From NCBI GenBank assembly GCA_910587145.1, contig CAJUMH010000020.1:1-60528 (forward strand): 60,528 nucleotides of DNA. Reading direction: 5' to 3'. Position numbers and translations under genes: made by a program. Positions 32,518 to 41,136 of this stretch are shown here, piece by piece (position 1 is the first letter of the stretch; the number at the start of each line of letters is the position of its first letter). The DNA comes from an uncultured Ruthenibacterium sp. Its GTDB lineage: Bacteria > Bacillota > Clostridia > Oscillospirales > Ruminococcaceae. Below the pieces are notes generated by a model, which was not told where the DNA came from, searched no databases, and worked only from the letters and a program-made list of their open reading frames with translations.

Positions 32518-35276
32518 CCCCGCAGCGCCTTATACTGCTCGCAGGTGCATTTTTTAAATTTTTTGCCGCTGCCGCAGGGGCACGGGTCGTTGCGGCCGGG
32601 CTTTGCGATCTTTTTGGCGGGCTGCCTTTTTACGCCCGCGTCTCCCGCGCCGGATTCGCCCGTGGGCTTTGCCACCTGCTCGCGCCGGATCGGCTGTTCG
32701 GCGCGCAGCTCCATCGTCAGCAGCAGGCGAACGGTATCTTCCCGGATGGCCTCCACCATCTCGTCGTACATGTTAAAGCCCTCGATGCGGTATTCCACCA
32801 CGGGGTCGTGCTGGCCGTAGCTGCGCAGATAAATGCCCTTGCGCAGTTCCTCCATCGCGTCGATGTGCTCCATCCATTTCGTATCCACGGTGCGCAGCAG
32901 CACCATCCGCTCAAAGTCGCGCATCACGGATGCGCCGTAGCGCTTTTCCTTGTTTGCGCAGATCGCCTCGGCGCGGCCGGTAAGCACGCCGATCACATCC
33001 TCGCGGCGCAGGGTGTTCAGATCGTTCGCCGTATAGCGGAAATCGTCCTCCTTCGCCAGCCAGCCCAGATAGTGGCGGCGCAGACCGTCCAGATCCCAAT
33101 CGTCCGGCACTTCACCCGCAAGGTACAGCCCGGCATTCGCCGCAATGGATTCGCGCAGCATGGTATGGATGCTCTCCGAGACATCCTCGCCCCGCAGCAC
33201 CTTGCCGCGCTGGCCGTAGATGATCTCGCGCTGGCTGTTCATCACGTCGTCGAATTGCAGCACGTTCTTGCGAATGGAGAAGTTGCGCGCCTCCAATTTC
33301 TTCTGCGCGCTCTCGATGGTATTCGAGATTATTTTATTTTCAATAGGCACGTCCTCCTCCACGCCGAGGGTATCCATAATCGTGCTCATGCGCTCGCCGC
33401 CGAACAGGCGCATCAGATCGTCCTCCAAGCTGATGAAGAAGCGGCTTGCGCCGGGGTCTCCCTGGCGGCCGGAGCGGCCGCGCAGCTGGTTGTCGATGCG
33501 GCGGCTCTCGTGGCGTTCGGTGCCGATGATGAACAGGCCCCCCGCCGCGCGCACGGCCTTGGCCTCCTGTGCGATCTCTGCTCTGTGCTGTTCCGCAAGC
33601 TCGGCATAGCGCGCACGCGCCTTTAAAATCTCCGCGTCGGCGGTATCGGCGTGGCCGTCGCTCTCGACGATCAGCTCCTCGGGGAAGCCCTCCCTGCGCA
33701 GATCGGCCTTGGCCATGTATTCGGCGTTGCCGCCCAGCACAATATCGGTGCCGCGCCCGGCCATGTTCGTGGCGATGGTCACCGCGCCAAGCTTGCCCGC
33801 CTGCGCAACGATCTCGGCCTCTTTTTCGTGGTATTTGGCGTTCAGCACCTCGTGCTTTACGCCGCGCCTTTTTAACAGACTGCTTAAATGCTCGCTCTTT
33901 TCGATGGAAATCGTGCCCACCAGCACGGGCTGCCCCTTCTCGTGGCATTCCAGCACCTGCTCGATCACGGCGTTAAACTTGGCGTTTTCGGTTTTGTACA
34001 CAACGTCGTTGTAGTCGGTGCGCGCAACGGGCTGGTTTGTGGGCACCTCCACCACCTGCAGGCCGTAGATTTCCTCAAACTCGGCGGCCTCGGTCTGCGC
34101 CGTGCCCGTCATGCCCGCCAGCTTTTCGTACATGCGGAAATAGTTCTGGAAGGTGATGGTGGCCAGCGTTTTGCTCTCGCGCGCAACGGTGACGCCCTCC
34201 TTCGCCTCAATGGCCTGATGCAGGCCCTCGTTGTAGCGGCGGCCCAGCATCAGGCGGCCGGTAAATTCGTCTACGATGATCACCTCGCCGTCGCGCACCA
34301 CATAATTGACATCGCGCTTCATTACGCCGCGCGCTTTGATGGCCTGATTGATGTGGTGCTGCAGCGTCATATTCGCGCCGTCGGCCAGATTTTCCACATT
34401 GAAATACTTTTCCGCCTTCGCGATGCCGCTGGCGGTGAGCGTGGCGGTTTTTTTCTTTTCGTCCACCACGTAATCGCCGTCCACCTGCTCGTCCTGCTGC
34501 TCCTTTTCGTCCAGCTCGGCCACAACGCTGGCCTTCAGGCCGCGCGCAAATTGATCGGCCAGCTTGTACAGGTCGGTGCTCGCGTCGCCCTGCCCGCTGA
34601 TGATCAGCGGCGTGCGCGCCTCGTCGATGAGGATGGAATCCACCTCGTCCACAATGGCGTAGAAATGGCCGCGCTGCACCATCTGCTCTTGATAGGCCAC
34701 CATATTGTCGCGCAGGTAATCGAAGCCGAATTCGTTGTTCGTGCCATAGGTAATATCGGCGGCATAGGCGGCCTTGCGCTGTTCCGGCGTAACGCCGTGC
34801 ACGATGAGCCCGACGGAAAGACCGAGGAATTTATACACCTTGCCCATCCATTCGCTGTCGCGCTTCGCAAGATAATCGTTCACGGTAACAACGTGCACGC
34901 CGCGGCCGGACAGCGCGTTCAGATAAACGGGCAGCGTTGCGACAAGCGTTTTGCCCTCGCCCGTTTTCATCTCGGCGATGCACGCGCGGTGCAGCACGAT
35001 GCCGCCCGTTACCTGCACGGGAAAATGCTTCATGCCCAAAACGCGCCAGCTCGCCTCGCGGCAGGCGGCGAACGCATCGGGCAGAATGCCGTCCAGCGTC
35101 TCGCCGCCGGCAAGGCGCTCCTTCAGCGCGGGCGTTACGGCCTGCAGCTCGGTATCCGTCATGCTTTGATAAACCGGCTCCAGCCCGAGTACCTTGTCTG
35201 CGATGGGCTTTATTTTTTTCAGCTCCTTTGTAGAAAAAGAGCCGAACAGCTTTTCCAAAAATGCCAAGCTTTTCAC
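32514..35276 (-). CDS. secA: Preprotein translocase ATPase SecA
   Basis: 920 residues from GTG 35276. Upstream in-frame 35300 and downstream TTG 35270 are alternatives because the ribosome binding site (GAAAGG) fits none of them ideally. Motifs: AEMKTGEGKTLVATLP (Walker A), VDEVDSILIDEARTPLIIS (Walker B), TNMAGRGTDIVLGG, and helicase motif VI GRSGRQGDPGASRF. It ends with the zinc-binding tail NDPCPCGSGKKFKKC. It is the motor of Sec export, working at SecYEG. Length and motifs are complete. A consensus promoter lies at 35307-35336. Confidence 0.97.
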   Translation of the reverse strand: MKSLAFLEKLFGSFSTKELKKIKPIADKVLGLEPVYQSMTDTELQAVTPALKERLAGGETLDGILPDAFAACREASWRVLGMKHFPVQVTGGIVLHRACIAEMKTGEGKTLVATLPVYLNALSGRGVHVVTVNDYLAKRDSEWMGKVYKFLGLSVGLIVHGVTPEQRKAAYAADITYGTNNEFGFDYLRDNMVAYQEQMVQRGHFYAIVDEVDSILIDEARTPLIISGQGDASTDLYKLADQFARGLKASVVAELDEKEQQDEQVDGDYVVDEKKKTATLTASGIAKAEKYFNVENLADGANMTLQHHINQAIKARGVMKRDVNYVVRDGEVIIVDEFTGRLMLGRRYNEGLHQAIEAKEGVTVARESKTLATITFQNYFRMYEKLAGMTGTAQTEAAEFEEIYGLQVVEVPTNQPVARTDYNDVVYKTENAKFNAVIEQVLECHEKGQPVLVGTISIEKSEHLSSLLKRRGVKHEVLNAKYHEKEAEIVAQAGKLGAVTIATNMAGRGTDIVLGGNAEYMAKADLRREGFPEELIVESDGHADTADAEILKARARYAELAEQHRAEIAQEAKAVRAAGGLFIIGTERHESRRIDNQLRGRSGRQGDPGASRFFISLEDDLMRLFGGERMSTIMDTLGVEEDVPIENKIISNTIESAQKKLEARNFSIRKNVLQFDDVMNSQREIIYGQRGKVLRGEDVSESIHTMLRESIAANAGLYLAGEVPDDWDLDGLRRHYLGWLAKEDDFRYTANDLNTLRREDVIGVLTGRAEAICANKEKRYGASVMRDFERMVLLRTVDTKWMEHIDAMEELRKGIYLRSYGQHDPVVEYRIEGFNMYDEMVEAIREDTVRLLLTMELRAEQPIRREQVAKPTGESGAGDAGVKRQPAKKIAKPGRNDPCPCGSGKKFKKCTCEQYKALRG

Positions 35277-35306
35277 ACACCTTTCATGCCATACGGGCAC
35301 AATTCT

Positions 35307-35336
35307 ATCATACTACGCGCACGGGGCCGGTGTCAA
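35307..35336 (-). promoter_or_regulatory. Sigma-A promoter of secA
   Basis: Minus strand perfect TTGACA (35336-35331), 18 bp, TATGAT (35312-35307). The initiation site lies only about 25 bases before the start codon. Confidence 0.8.
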
Positions 35337-35607
35337 ACAAAAAAAGGGCGGGAACGGCCTTTAAGCCGGGCGGGAACGGCTCGAAACGGAAAACCGGCAT
35401 ACGCGCGTACTACCGGAAAAGCGGGAGCATCCATCTTGCTCTCACCGCCAGCGGTACGGCGATATTGCGCAAAAACCGGGGCGTGTGCGCGAGATCGACG
35501 GTCTGCGCGGCCGTGTGCAGACGCCGGGAGGCGGCCGCGCGCAGTCGTTCCGCCAAGCTGCGGGCGCTGGATAAGGCCGAATAAGCCTTGCAAAAGGCAG
35601 TATATAA
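35337..35607. other. Gap upstream of secA
   Basis: GC-rich sequence without a supportable gene; open frames on both strands are short and low-complexity. Confidence 0.45.
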
Positions 35608-35654
35608 AAAAGAGCCGGGGCGCCGTTTTTTGGGCCGCCTCGGCTTTTTTATTG
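35608..35654. terminator. Bidirectional terminator after the trigger-factor-like gene
   Basis: AGCCGGGGCG pairs with CGCCTCGGCT around a T-rich loop. AAAAAAG and CTTTTTT flank it, so the minus-strand transcript of the trigger-factor-like gene ends in a U-tract. Confidence 0.75.
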
Positions 35655-35721
35655 TTTTTAAAGCGCTTCGCAAGCCTGCATTCGCGAAAAAGCAGGGAAG
35701 ATCAACGCGCCGGAACAGGGT

Positions 35722-36942
35722 TTATTCCACCACGGCGTTTTCCGTCATCAGGTTGTTGGCCCTGTACGCCGTTACGGCCATGCAAAGATACGGATGGCCG
35801 AAATTCTCCTCGTAGACGGCGTAATCCTCGGTGTTCATCGTCTCCTGAAAATATGCCGCGATGGCCGCATCGTCCACCGAAAAGGCGGTGTCCTCGGCGA
35901 TGGCCTGCAGGATCAGCCATTGCTTCGCGCTCTCTTCAATCGACTGGGCCTGCATTGCAAGAAACGCGTCCTCGTCCTGAACGCCCACCATTGCCTGCAG
36001 GTACGTCTCCACCGGCACGCCGTACATCTGCGCCTCGCTGCGCATACGGTTTAAAAGCATGGCGGTGTGATATTCCGTCACCGCCTGCGGCATCTCGTCG
36101 ATTTGGGTATTCTCCGTCATATAATTCCACACAAAGCTGTAAAGGTTATCGTCATACAGCACCTGCTCGATCTCGGCGCGGGCATCGGCAACCGTCTCCC
36201 AGCCATAGTACGAGAGGTTTTCGCTCACGAACGCGTCGTCGAACTCCGGTACAACGGTCTCGCCCTCGATATAGTTGATCGTCACCTCAAATACGGCTTC
36301 TTTGCCCGCGAGATCGGGGTTGTTTTCGTAGGGGTCGGGGAACGAGACTTCAACGTCGAACGTTTCGCCGGGCATATGGCCGATGATCTGCGTGAGAAAA
36401 TCGTCGATGAATTGCTGGCTGCCCGAAAGCACCTGCTGACCGCTGGCCGTGCCGCCGTCAAACTTCACGCCGTCCACACTGCCCGAATAATCAATGTTTA
36501 CATACTCGTTATCCTCCACGGCGCGGTCGGTAATCTGCTCGGGCTGTGCGTACTGTGCGGCAATGCCGTCTATCTCGGCCTGAATATCCTCTTCTTTTAC
36601 GGCGATCTCATCCGCCGGCACAGGGATGGCGGCGTAATCCGCCGGCAGCGTAACGTAGTCCAGCGCCCGAACGCCGGCAATGAAGCCGTTTTCGTCCAGC
36701 CCGGCGCTGAAATCAATGGGTTCGGCGTCCGGCGCGTCGTCCTGCGGCGTGTCGCTGTCGGCCGGAGCGCTCGCCGAGGCGCTGTCCGGCACGGACGCGC
36801 TGTCCGGCGCAGAAGCGCTGTCCGGCGCAGAAGCGCTGTCGGCACCGCCGCTGCCGCAGCCGGCAAGCAGGCCCACACACAGCGCCAGCGCCAACAGAGC
36901 GCAAAGGATCTTTTTGCAAGCAATACTTTTTTTCGGATTCAT
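35722..36942 (-). CDS. Extracytoplasmic trigger-factor-like peptidyl-prolyl isomerase lipoprotein
   Basis: 406 residues. The signal peptide ends in the lipobox LLAGC (Cys 29). A low-complexity linker of six-residue repeats (SASAPD/SASVPD, 18-bp DNA repeats at 36780-36842) follows to about 75. An FKBP-type isomerase domain comes next (DNEYVNIDYSGSVDGVKFDG, LIGHMPGE-like QIIGHMPGETFDVEVSFPD). A helical trigger-factor-like C-terminal domain (PEFDDAFVSENL to the end) completes it. The domain order mirrors cytoplasmic trigger factor without its ribosome-binding part. It should fold proteins exported by Sec, and secA happens to be the neighbouring gene. ATG after AGGAGG. Confidence 0.9.
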   Translation of the reverse strand: MNPKKSIACKKILCALLALALCVGLLAGCGSGGADSASAPDSASAPDSASVPDSASASAPADSDTPQDDAPDAEPIDFSAGLDENGFIAGVRALDYVTLPADYAAIPVPADEIAVKEEDIQAEIDGIAAQYAQPEQITDRAVEDNEYVNIDYSGSVDGVKFDGGTASGQQVLSGSQQFIDDFLTQIIGHMPGETFDVEVSFPDPYENNPDLAGKEAVFEVTINYIEGETVVPEFDDAFVSENLSYYGWETVADARAEIEQVLYDDNLYSFVWNYMTENTQIDEMPQAVTEYHTAMLLNRMRSEAQMYGVPVETYLQAMVGVQDEDAFLAMQAQSIEESAKQWLILQAIAEDTAFSVDDAAIAAYFQETMNTEDYAVYEENFGHPYLCMAVTAYRANNLMTENAVVE

Positions 36943-37046
36943 ACTTCCTCCTGTTTTTCAGCGGGGGCCGGGGCCTGCCGCTTTCTTTCTGTCTTTTCAT
37001 CGATTTGAATCAATCGCAAAGGGTTTTGGGAAGGCGCAAATGCGCC

Positions 37047-37316
37047 GGATCCCCCCGCCCCGCACGCTGCGCTTTTCCGGGCGGGGAGGTGGCGGATGTT
37101 CCTGTAAGAGCAGACGGGCATGGGGCAGTGGGAGCCCGGAGAAAGCATCGGCGAAGCCTTGGAGCCGATGCCCGGGCGGACGCGGGGCCCCGTGGCCGGC
37201 AATCGTCAGGAACGCCGCCGGATCCCCCCGCCCCGCATAGTGCACTTCCCTAAGCGAAAACATCCGATCCCCCGCCCCGCACGCTGCGCTTTTCCGGGCG
37301 GGGAGGCGGCGGATCG
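37047..37316. repeat. Cluster of related GC-rich palindromic repeats
   Basis: Copies at 37047-37097, 37217-37256 (diverged 3' half) and 37264-37315 share GATCCCCC, GCCCCGCACGCTGCGC and TTTTCCGGGCGGGGAGG. Each whole copy folds by pairing CCCGCCC with GGGCGGG. They fill the gap between two same-strand genes; no gene is visible in 36943-37324. Confidence 0.75.
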
Positions 37317-37324
37317 CAAAATGC

Positions 37325-37822
37325 TCAGCCGGCGGCGAACAGCATGCCCAGCGCGCCGAATACACCCGCCGAGGCCGCACCCATGATCACGCCGGCCGTC
37401 ATCACGCCGCACAGCACCGCCAGCACGCTTGGCCAGAATTTCAAATTGAGCAGCGTCGCCGCAAGGCAGCCCGTCCACGCGCCTGTGCCCGGCAGCGGAA
37501 TGGCAACGAACAGGAACAGCGCCCAGAACATGCCGCTGCCAGCCTTGGCCGTCAGCGTTTCGCCCGCGCGCACGCCCTTATTGTAAAGCCAAGTGAAAAA
37601 GCGCCCCAGAATGCCGGGCAGCTCTACACACCAGAGCAGAACGGGCTTTGCCAGCAGCAAGATCAGGGGCACCGGCACCATATTGCCCAGCACGGCGACG
37701 ATGTAGGTGGGCAGCAGCGGCAGCCCCATCCCCACGCCGATGGGCACCGCACCGCGCAGCTCTACAACCGGCACCATCGAAATAACAAACACCCAAAGAT
37801 ATCGTTTCAACCAAACAGGCAT
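37325..37822 (-). CDS. Small multi-drug export protein-like membrane protein (COG2426 type)
   Basis: 165 residues from ATG 37822, chosen because GAGGAG lies 7 bases upstream. Four or five membrane helices are seen, with the family signature VPVVELRGAVPIGVGMGLP near 18-36 and a loop AIPLPGTGAWTG near 118. This matches the small multi-drug export family (Sm_multidrug_ex), whose substrate is really unknown. Promoter at 37960-37988. Confidence 0.85.
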   Translation of the reverse strand: MPVWLKRYLWVFVISMVPVVELRGAVPIGVGMGLPLLPTYIVAVLGNMVPVPLILLLAKPVLLWCVELPGILGRFFTWLYNKGVRAGETLTAKAGSGMFWALFLFVAIPLPGTGAWTGCLAATLLNLKFWPSVLAVLCGVMTAGVIMGAASAGVFGALGMLFAAG

Positions 37823-37959
37823 GAACATTCTCCTCATGTTTCTGAATGTCCCGGTTCCGTCCGCAGGCACATTCCGGCGGGCGGAGGCCTCCCGTCCGCC
37901 GAACTCTGCCCAAAGACCGGTTCGGGGATTCCGTCTGAAAATTTTGCGGTATCATTGAT

Positions 37960-37988
37960 ATCATATCCCATCCCGCGCCGTTTTGCAA
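37960..37988 (-). promoter_or_regulatory. Sigma-A promoter of the small exporter gene
   Basis: Minus strand TTGCAA (37988-37983), 17 bp, TATGAT (37965-37960). Confidence 0.65.
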
Positions 37989-38030
37989 GCAGTAACACAC
38001 AAAACACACAAAAACGCGCAAAACAAACGT

Positions 38031-38077
38031 GCCCCCTTCCGCCGCTGCCGGTGCGGCAAAGAGGGCAAACGGATTTT
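38031..38077 (-). terminator. Possible terminator of the van operon
   Basis: GCCGC with GCGGC inside a longer imperfect stem (GCCCTC.../...GGGGGC), followed on the minus strand by ACGTTTGTTTTG. The T-tract is poor. Confidence 0.4.
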
Positions 38078-38095
38078 AGAAAAAGGCCGAAAGGA

Positions 38096-40387
38096 TCATT
38101 CCGCACAGTAAACGCGCGCCGTGCGTGCGCCGATGCGGCAGAGCAGCTCGTTGGCAATGGTGCCCGCGGCCCCGGCCGCCTCTTCGGCGGTGATGCGCGC
38201 GCTGCCGTCTTTGCCGATGAGCGTTACCACGTCGCCCACGGCCGCGCCTGTATCGGTTGCGTCCACAAAGAGTTGATCCATACACACGCGCCCCACAATG
38301 GGCACGCGTGCACCGCGCAAAAGCGCCGTGCCGCGCCCTTCGCCCAGCGCGCGGGGCACGCCGTCCGCATAGCCGATGGAAACCACAGCCAGAAGCGTTG
38401 TCCGCGGGGCGTAAAATGCGCGGCCGTAGCCCGCACACGCGCCCTCGGGCAAGCTGCGCACGCAGACGACGCGGGCATACAGCGAAAGGGCAGGCATCAG
38501 CGCCGGGGCCGCGCGTGTTTTGCCGTTCTCCGGCCCGGCCGCTCCCACCGCGCCGCCGCTCCCGGATTTGCCAAACGCGCCGGCCGCCGTTGGCGCATCG
38601 GGCGCATCGGCCGGGCCGGGCGCATCCCACGCCCCGCGCACATCGCATGCGCCGGCCGCACCGTACAGCGCGATGCCCGCGCGTGCATAGCCCAGCGGCA
38701 GCTGCCCGTAGTTCAAAATGCCGCCGCTCGCCAGCGCATGCAGCGGCGGCAGCGTGCAGCCGCTGTCGCGCAGGCCGCGCGCCAGTGCAGCAAACGCGGC
38801 CAGCTGCTTACGGGTGAAGGCTTCGTTTTCGGGCGAAAGCCTGTCTGAAACGGCCAGGTGCGTGAACAGCCCGCGCACCTGAAGGCCCGGCAGCTGCAAA
38901 AGCTGCGCTGTCTGCCGGATCTCCTGCGCCGGAACGCCGAGGCGGTGCATGCCTGTATCCACCGCGATGTGTACGGGAAGGGCTTTTGCTTTTCCGCGCG
39001 CGGCTTCGGCCAGCGCCGCCCCGTGCACGGCGTCCGCCGCCGTTTGTGAGAGCCTCCAGCGCAGAAGCTCCGGCACGCGGGCAGGGTGGGTATAGCCGAG
39101 GATCAGGATCTCGCCCGTTATCCCGCAGCGGCGCAGCGCGGCCCCTTCCTCAAGCGTTGCCACCGCGAATGCACGCACTCCCATCCGCCACAGGCGGCCT
39201 GCCACCGCAGGTGCGCCGTGGCCGTAGGCATCCGCCTTCACCACGGCCATCAGGCGGCAGCCGCGCGGCAAGCAGCCCTGCAGCGCACGCGCATTGTGCG
39301 CGATGGCCTCCAGATCGATCTTCACCCACGCGCGGGCAGTCTCGGCTTGGAATTTTGTGCCCTGAAAGGCGTTCTTCTGCCCGGCAAAAACACCCGCCGC
39401 CGCCAATGCCGAGCAACCCGCCACAGAGAGCGCCGCCACGGCAGCGAAATGCATCAGGCTGTTTTCTACCAGCCATTTTTGCAGCCGCAGCGCCTTTGCC
39501 GCGCCGCGCACCAGCACGATCATCATCGGGTGCAGCACATAGATCAGCATCGAGCACTCCCGCAAAAACGGCAGCGACGGCCCGCGCGCGGCCAGAAGGC
39601 AGATAAACAGAAAATACGTGCACGGCAAAAGCGCAAAATACATGCTGTCGTGGCGCGGCCAGCCCAGCGCCCGCAGGCCGAACGCCTCGCCAAGCAGCAG
39701 CGCGCCCGAGGCGGCAAGCCCCACGGCCGAAACGCGCGGCGCGGGCCTGGGCAGATCGCGCAGCGCGGCTCCCAGCCATAAAAATACCGGCGCGAAAAAC
39801 AGGCCGCAGCGCGTATAATCCATGTGCAAAAACAGCGCCCGATACAGCAGCCGCAGCGCGGGCAGGCTTTGCCCGCCGCCATACCAGCTGTCTCCCAGCA
39901 GGCCCACGAGGTACAGCGCGGCCGAGACGGCCCCCGCCGTCCAGCGCCCCGGCAGGCGCAGCAAAAGATCGACCAGCAGCACGCCAAGAATCGCGGCCGG
40001 CAGGTACCACAGATGATAGAAGGTGCCGTCCAGCACCACATCGCGCGCGAACGCGCCGAATGTAAGGCCCCGCAGCTTGCCGCCGTACACCGATACCGGC
40101 AGATACAGCAGCGTCGCCGCGGCGTACAGCGCGCCCGTTTTGACGCAAAAGCGGCGGACGGCGGGCGAGAGCCCCGCCGGGCGCGGGCCGGGCGCAATGC
40201 GGCCGGCAAACAGGAAAAAGCCCGTCGCGGCAAAAAAGAACGGCACGGCCAGGCGCGCCAGCGTCTTCAGCGCAAAATCCCACGGCTCGGAAAACGAGGC
40301 GAGCGGCGCGGTGTGGATGCAGACGACCAGCAGCGCCGCCGCCATGCGGAAGCGGTCGACGCCGGGGTACCCCCGCCGCGCCGTCAC
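38096..40387 (-). CDS. vanT: VanT-type membrane serine/alanine racemase
   Basis: 763 residues. The N-terminal 335 residues are an acyltransferase-3-like membrane domain starting GVDRFRMAAALLVVCIHTAP and RLAVPFFFAATGFF, very close in pattern to VanT of VanC/VanG enterococci. The C-terminal half is a PLP racemase: WVKIDLEAIAHNARAL, the PLP lysine in AVVKADAYGHG, the catalytic Tyr in SIGYADGVPR and VGRVCMDQLFVD. It makes D-Ser for the ligase upstream. About 35 extra Gly/Ala/Pro residues are inserted after GIALYGA (DNA 38500-38660). The GTG at 40387 overlaps the vanXY stop as GTGA; GTG 40399 is an alternative. Last gene of the vanG-vanXY-vanT operon. Confidence 0.92.
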   Translation of the reverse strand: MTARRGYPGVDRFRMAAALLVVCIHTAPLASFSEPWDFALKTLARLAVPFFFAATGFFLFAGRIAPGPRPAGLSPAVRRFCVKTGALYAAATLLYLPVSVYGGKLRGLTFGAFARDVVLDGTFYHLWYLPAAILGVLLVDLLLRLPGRWTAGAVSAALYLVGLLGDSWYGGGQSLPALRLLYRALFLHMDYTRCGLFFAPVFLWLGAALRDLPRPAPRVSAVGLAASGALLLGEAFGLRALGWPRHDSMYFALLPCTYFLFICLLAARGPSLPFLRECSMLIYVLHPMMIVLVRGAAKALRLQKWLVENSLMHFAAVAALSVAGCSALAAAGVFAGQKNAFQGTKFQAETARAWVKIDLEAIAHNARALQGCLPRGCRLMAVVKADAYGHGAPAVAGRLWRMGVRAFAVATLEEGAALRRCGITGEILILGYTHPARVPELLRWRLSQTAADAVHGAALAEAARGKAKALPVHIAVDTGMHRLGVPAQEIRQTAQLLQLPGLQVRGLFTHLAVSDRLSPENEAFTRKQLAAFAALARGLRDSGCTLPPLHALASGGILNYGQLPLGYARAGIALYGAAGACDVRGAWDAPGPADAPDAPTAAGAFGKSGSGGAVGAAGPENGKTRAAPALMPALSLYARVVCVRSLPEGACAGYGRAFYAPRTTLLAVVSIGYADGVPRALGEGRGTALLRGARVPIVGRVCMDQLFVDATDTGAAVGDVVTLIGKDGSARITAEEAAGAAGTIANELLCRIGARTARVYCAE

Positions 40388-41136
40388 GGCGCACCCCACA
40401 GTGTAACGATCAGCCCGCCGCAGTTATCGGCAGAGGTCTGCCACAGACAGCCTCCGGGCGCCTCGAACGCCGCGCCGCTCTGCGAAAGCGCCACGCGGAA
40501 GATGCGCCAGTCGCGCCCGTCCGCGTGCAGGCGCAGCGGGCGCTCGGGCGTATAGGCGCGCAGCTCCTCGATATATTCCTCCAGCGTGCAGCCGCGCCGC
40601 GTGATATACGCCGCGTGCGGCACGCCCACATAGCGAAAATGCCACGGCTCGCTGCCGATGTGCGTGATGTGCCGCGCGCCGTCCGGATAGCGCAGAATGA
40701 AGCCGTAGCGCGGCGCGGCGGCCCGGAACGCGGCGCAGACGCCCGTATCCGGGAACGCAGGGCGCAAAAAATCAATTTCGTCCCGCGCCTCGCCCACATC
40801 GATGGCGAGGCCGCTCTCGTGCTCGCTGCATCCGGGCAGCGCCACATAAGTTTGCGTGAACGCGAGGCCGTTGTCGCGCACACTATCGGCGTACAGCGCC
40901 TCCTGCTCGGCGTGCGCGCGCCAGCCGCTGACGGGCACGATGCGCCCTGCCGCCGAGAGGCTGTCCATCAGCGCGCTCAGCATGGCCGCGGCCGGGCGGC
41001 GCAGCAGCACGCGCGGCGTATCGGGCAGGGCGGGGGACAGCTCCTCCGGGCCAGGCCACGCCTGCAGCGGGTGCGCATCGTTCACCAGCACGAGCGTGCC
41101 CTCCAGCGCCTGCGCGAACGTTACCTCCTGCCGCAT
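40384..41136 (-). CDS. vanXY: VanXY-type D,D-dipeptidase/D,D-carboxypeptidase
   Basis: 250 residues from ATG 41136; the ligase stop overlaps it as TGATG, so translation is coupled. Peptidase M15 zinc motifs: SEHESGLAIDV (SxHxxGxAxD) and EPWHFRYVGVPH (ExxH). The context YGFILRYPDG before, and LEEYIEEL after, is the VanXY(C)/VanXY(G) pattern. There is no signal peptide, as in cytoplasmic VanXY. It removes D-Ala-D-Ala dipeptide and terminal D-Ala from precursors, so that D-Ala-D-Ser made by the ligase prevails. The last 50 residues after the catalytic core (RLHADGRDWRIFRVAL) are an extension also found in some clostridial homologues. Confidence 0.92.
   Translation of the reverse strand: MRQEVTFAQALEGTLVLVNDAHPLQAWPGPEELSPALPDTPRVLLRRPAAAMLSALMDSLSAAGRIVPVSGWRAHAEQEALYADSVRDNGLAFTQTYVALPGCSEHESGLAIDVGEARDEIDFLRPAFPDTGVCAAFRAAAPRYGFILRYPDGARHITHIGSEPWHFRYVGVPHAAYITRRGCTLEEYIEELRAYTPERPLRLHADGRDWRIFRVALSQSGAAFEAPGGCLWQTSADNCGGLIVTLWGAP

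Noticed and set aside
33888..36278. A 796-codon open frame on the plus strand opposite secA
   Set aside because: It lies opposite real, motif-complete genes and encodes His/Arg/Leu-rich low-complexity sequence. Long antisense frames are expected in GC-rich DNA with strong third-position bias.
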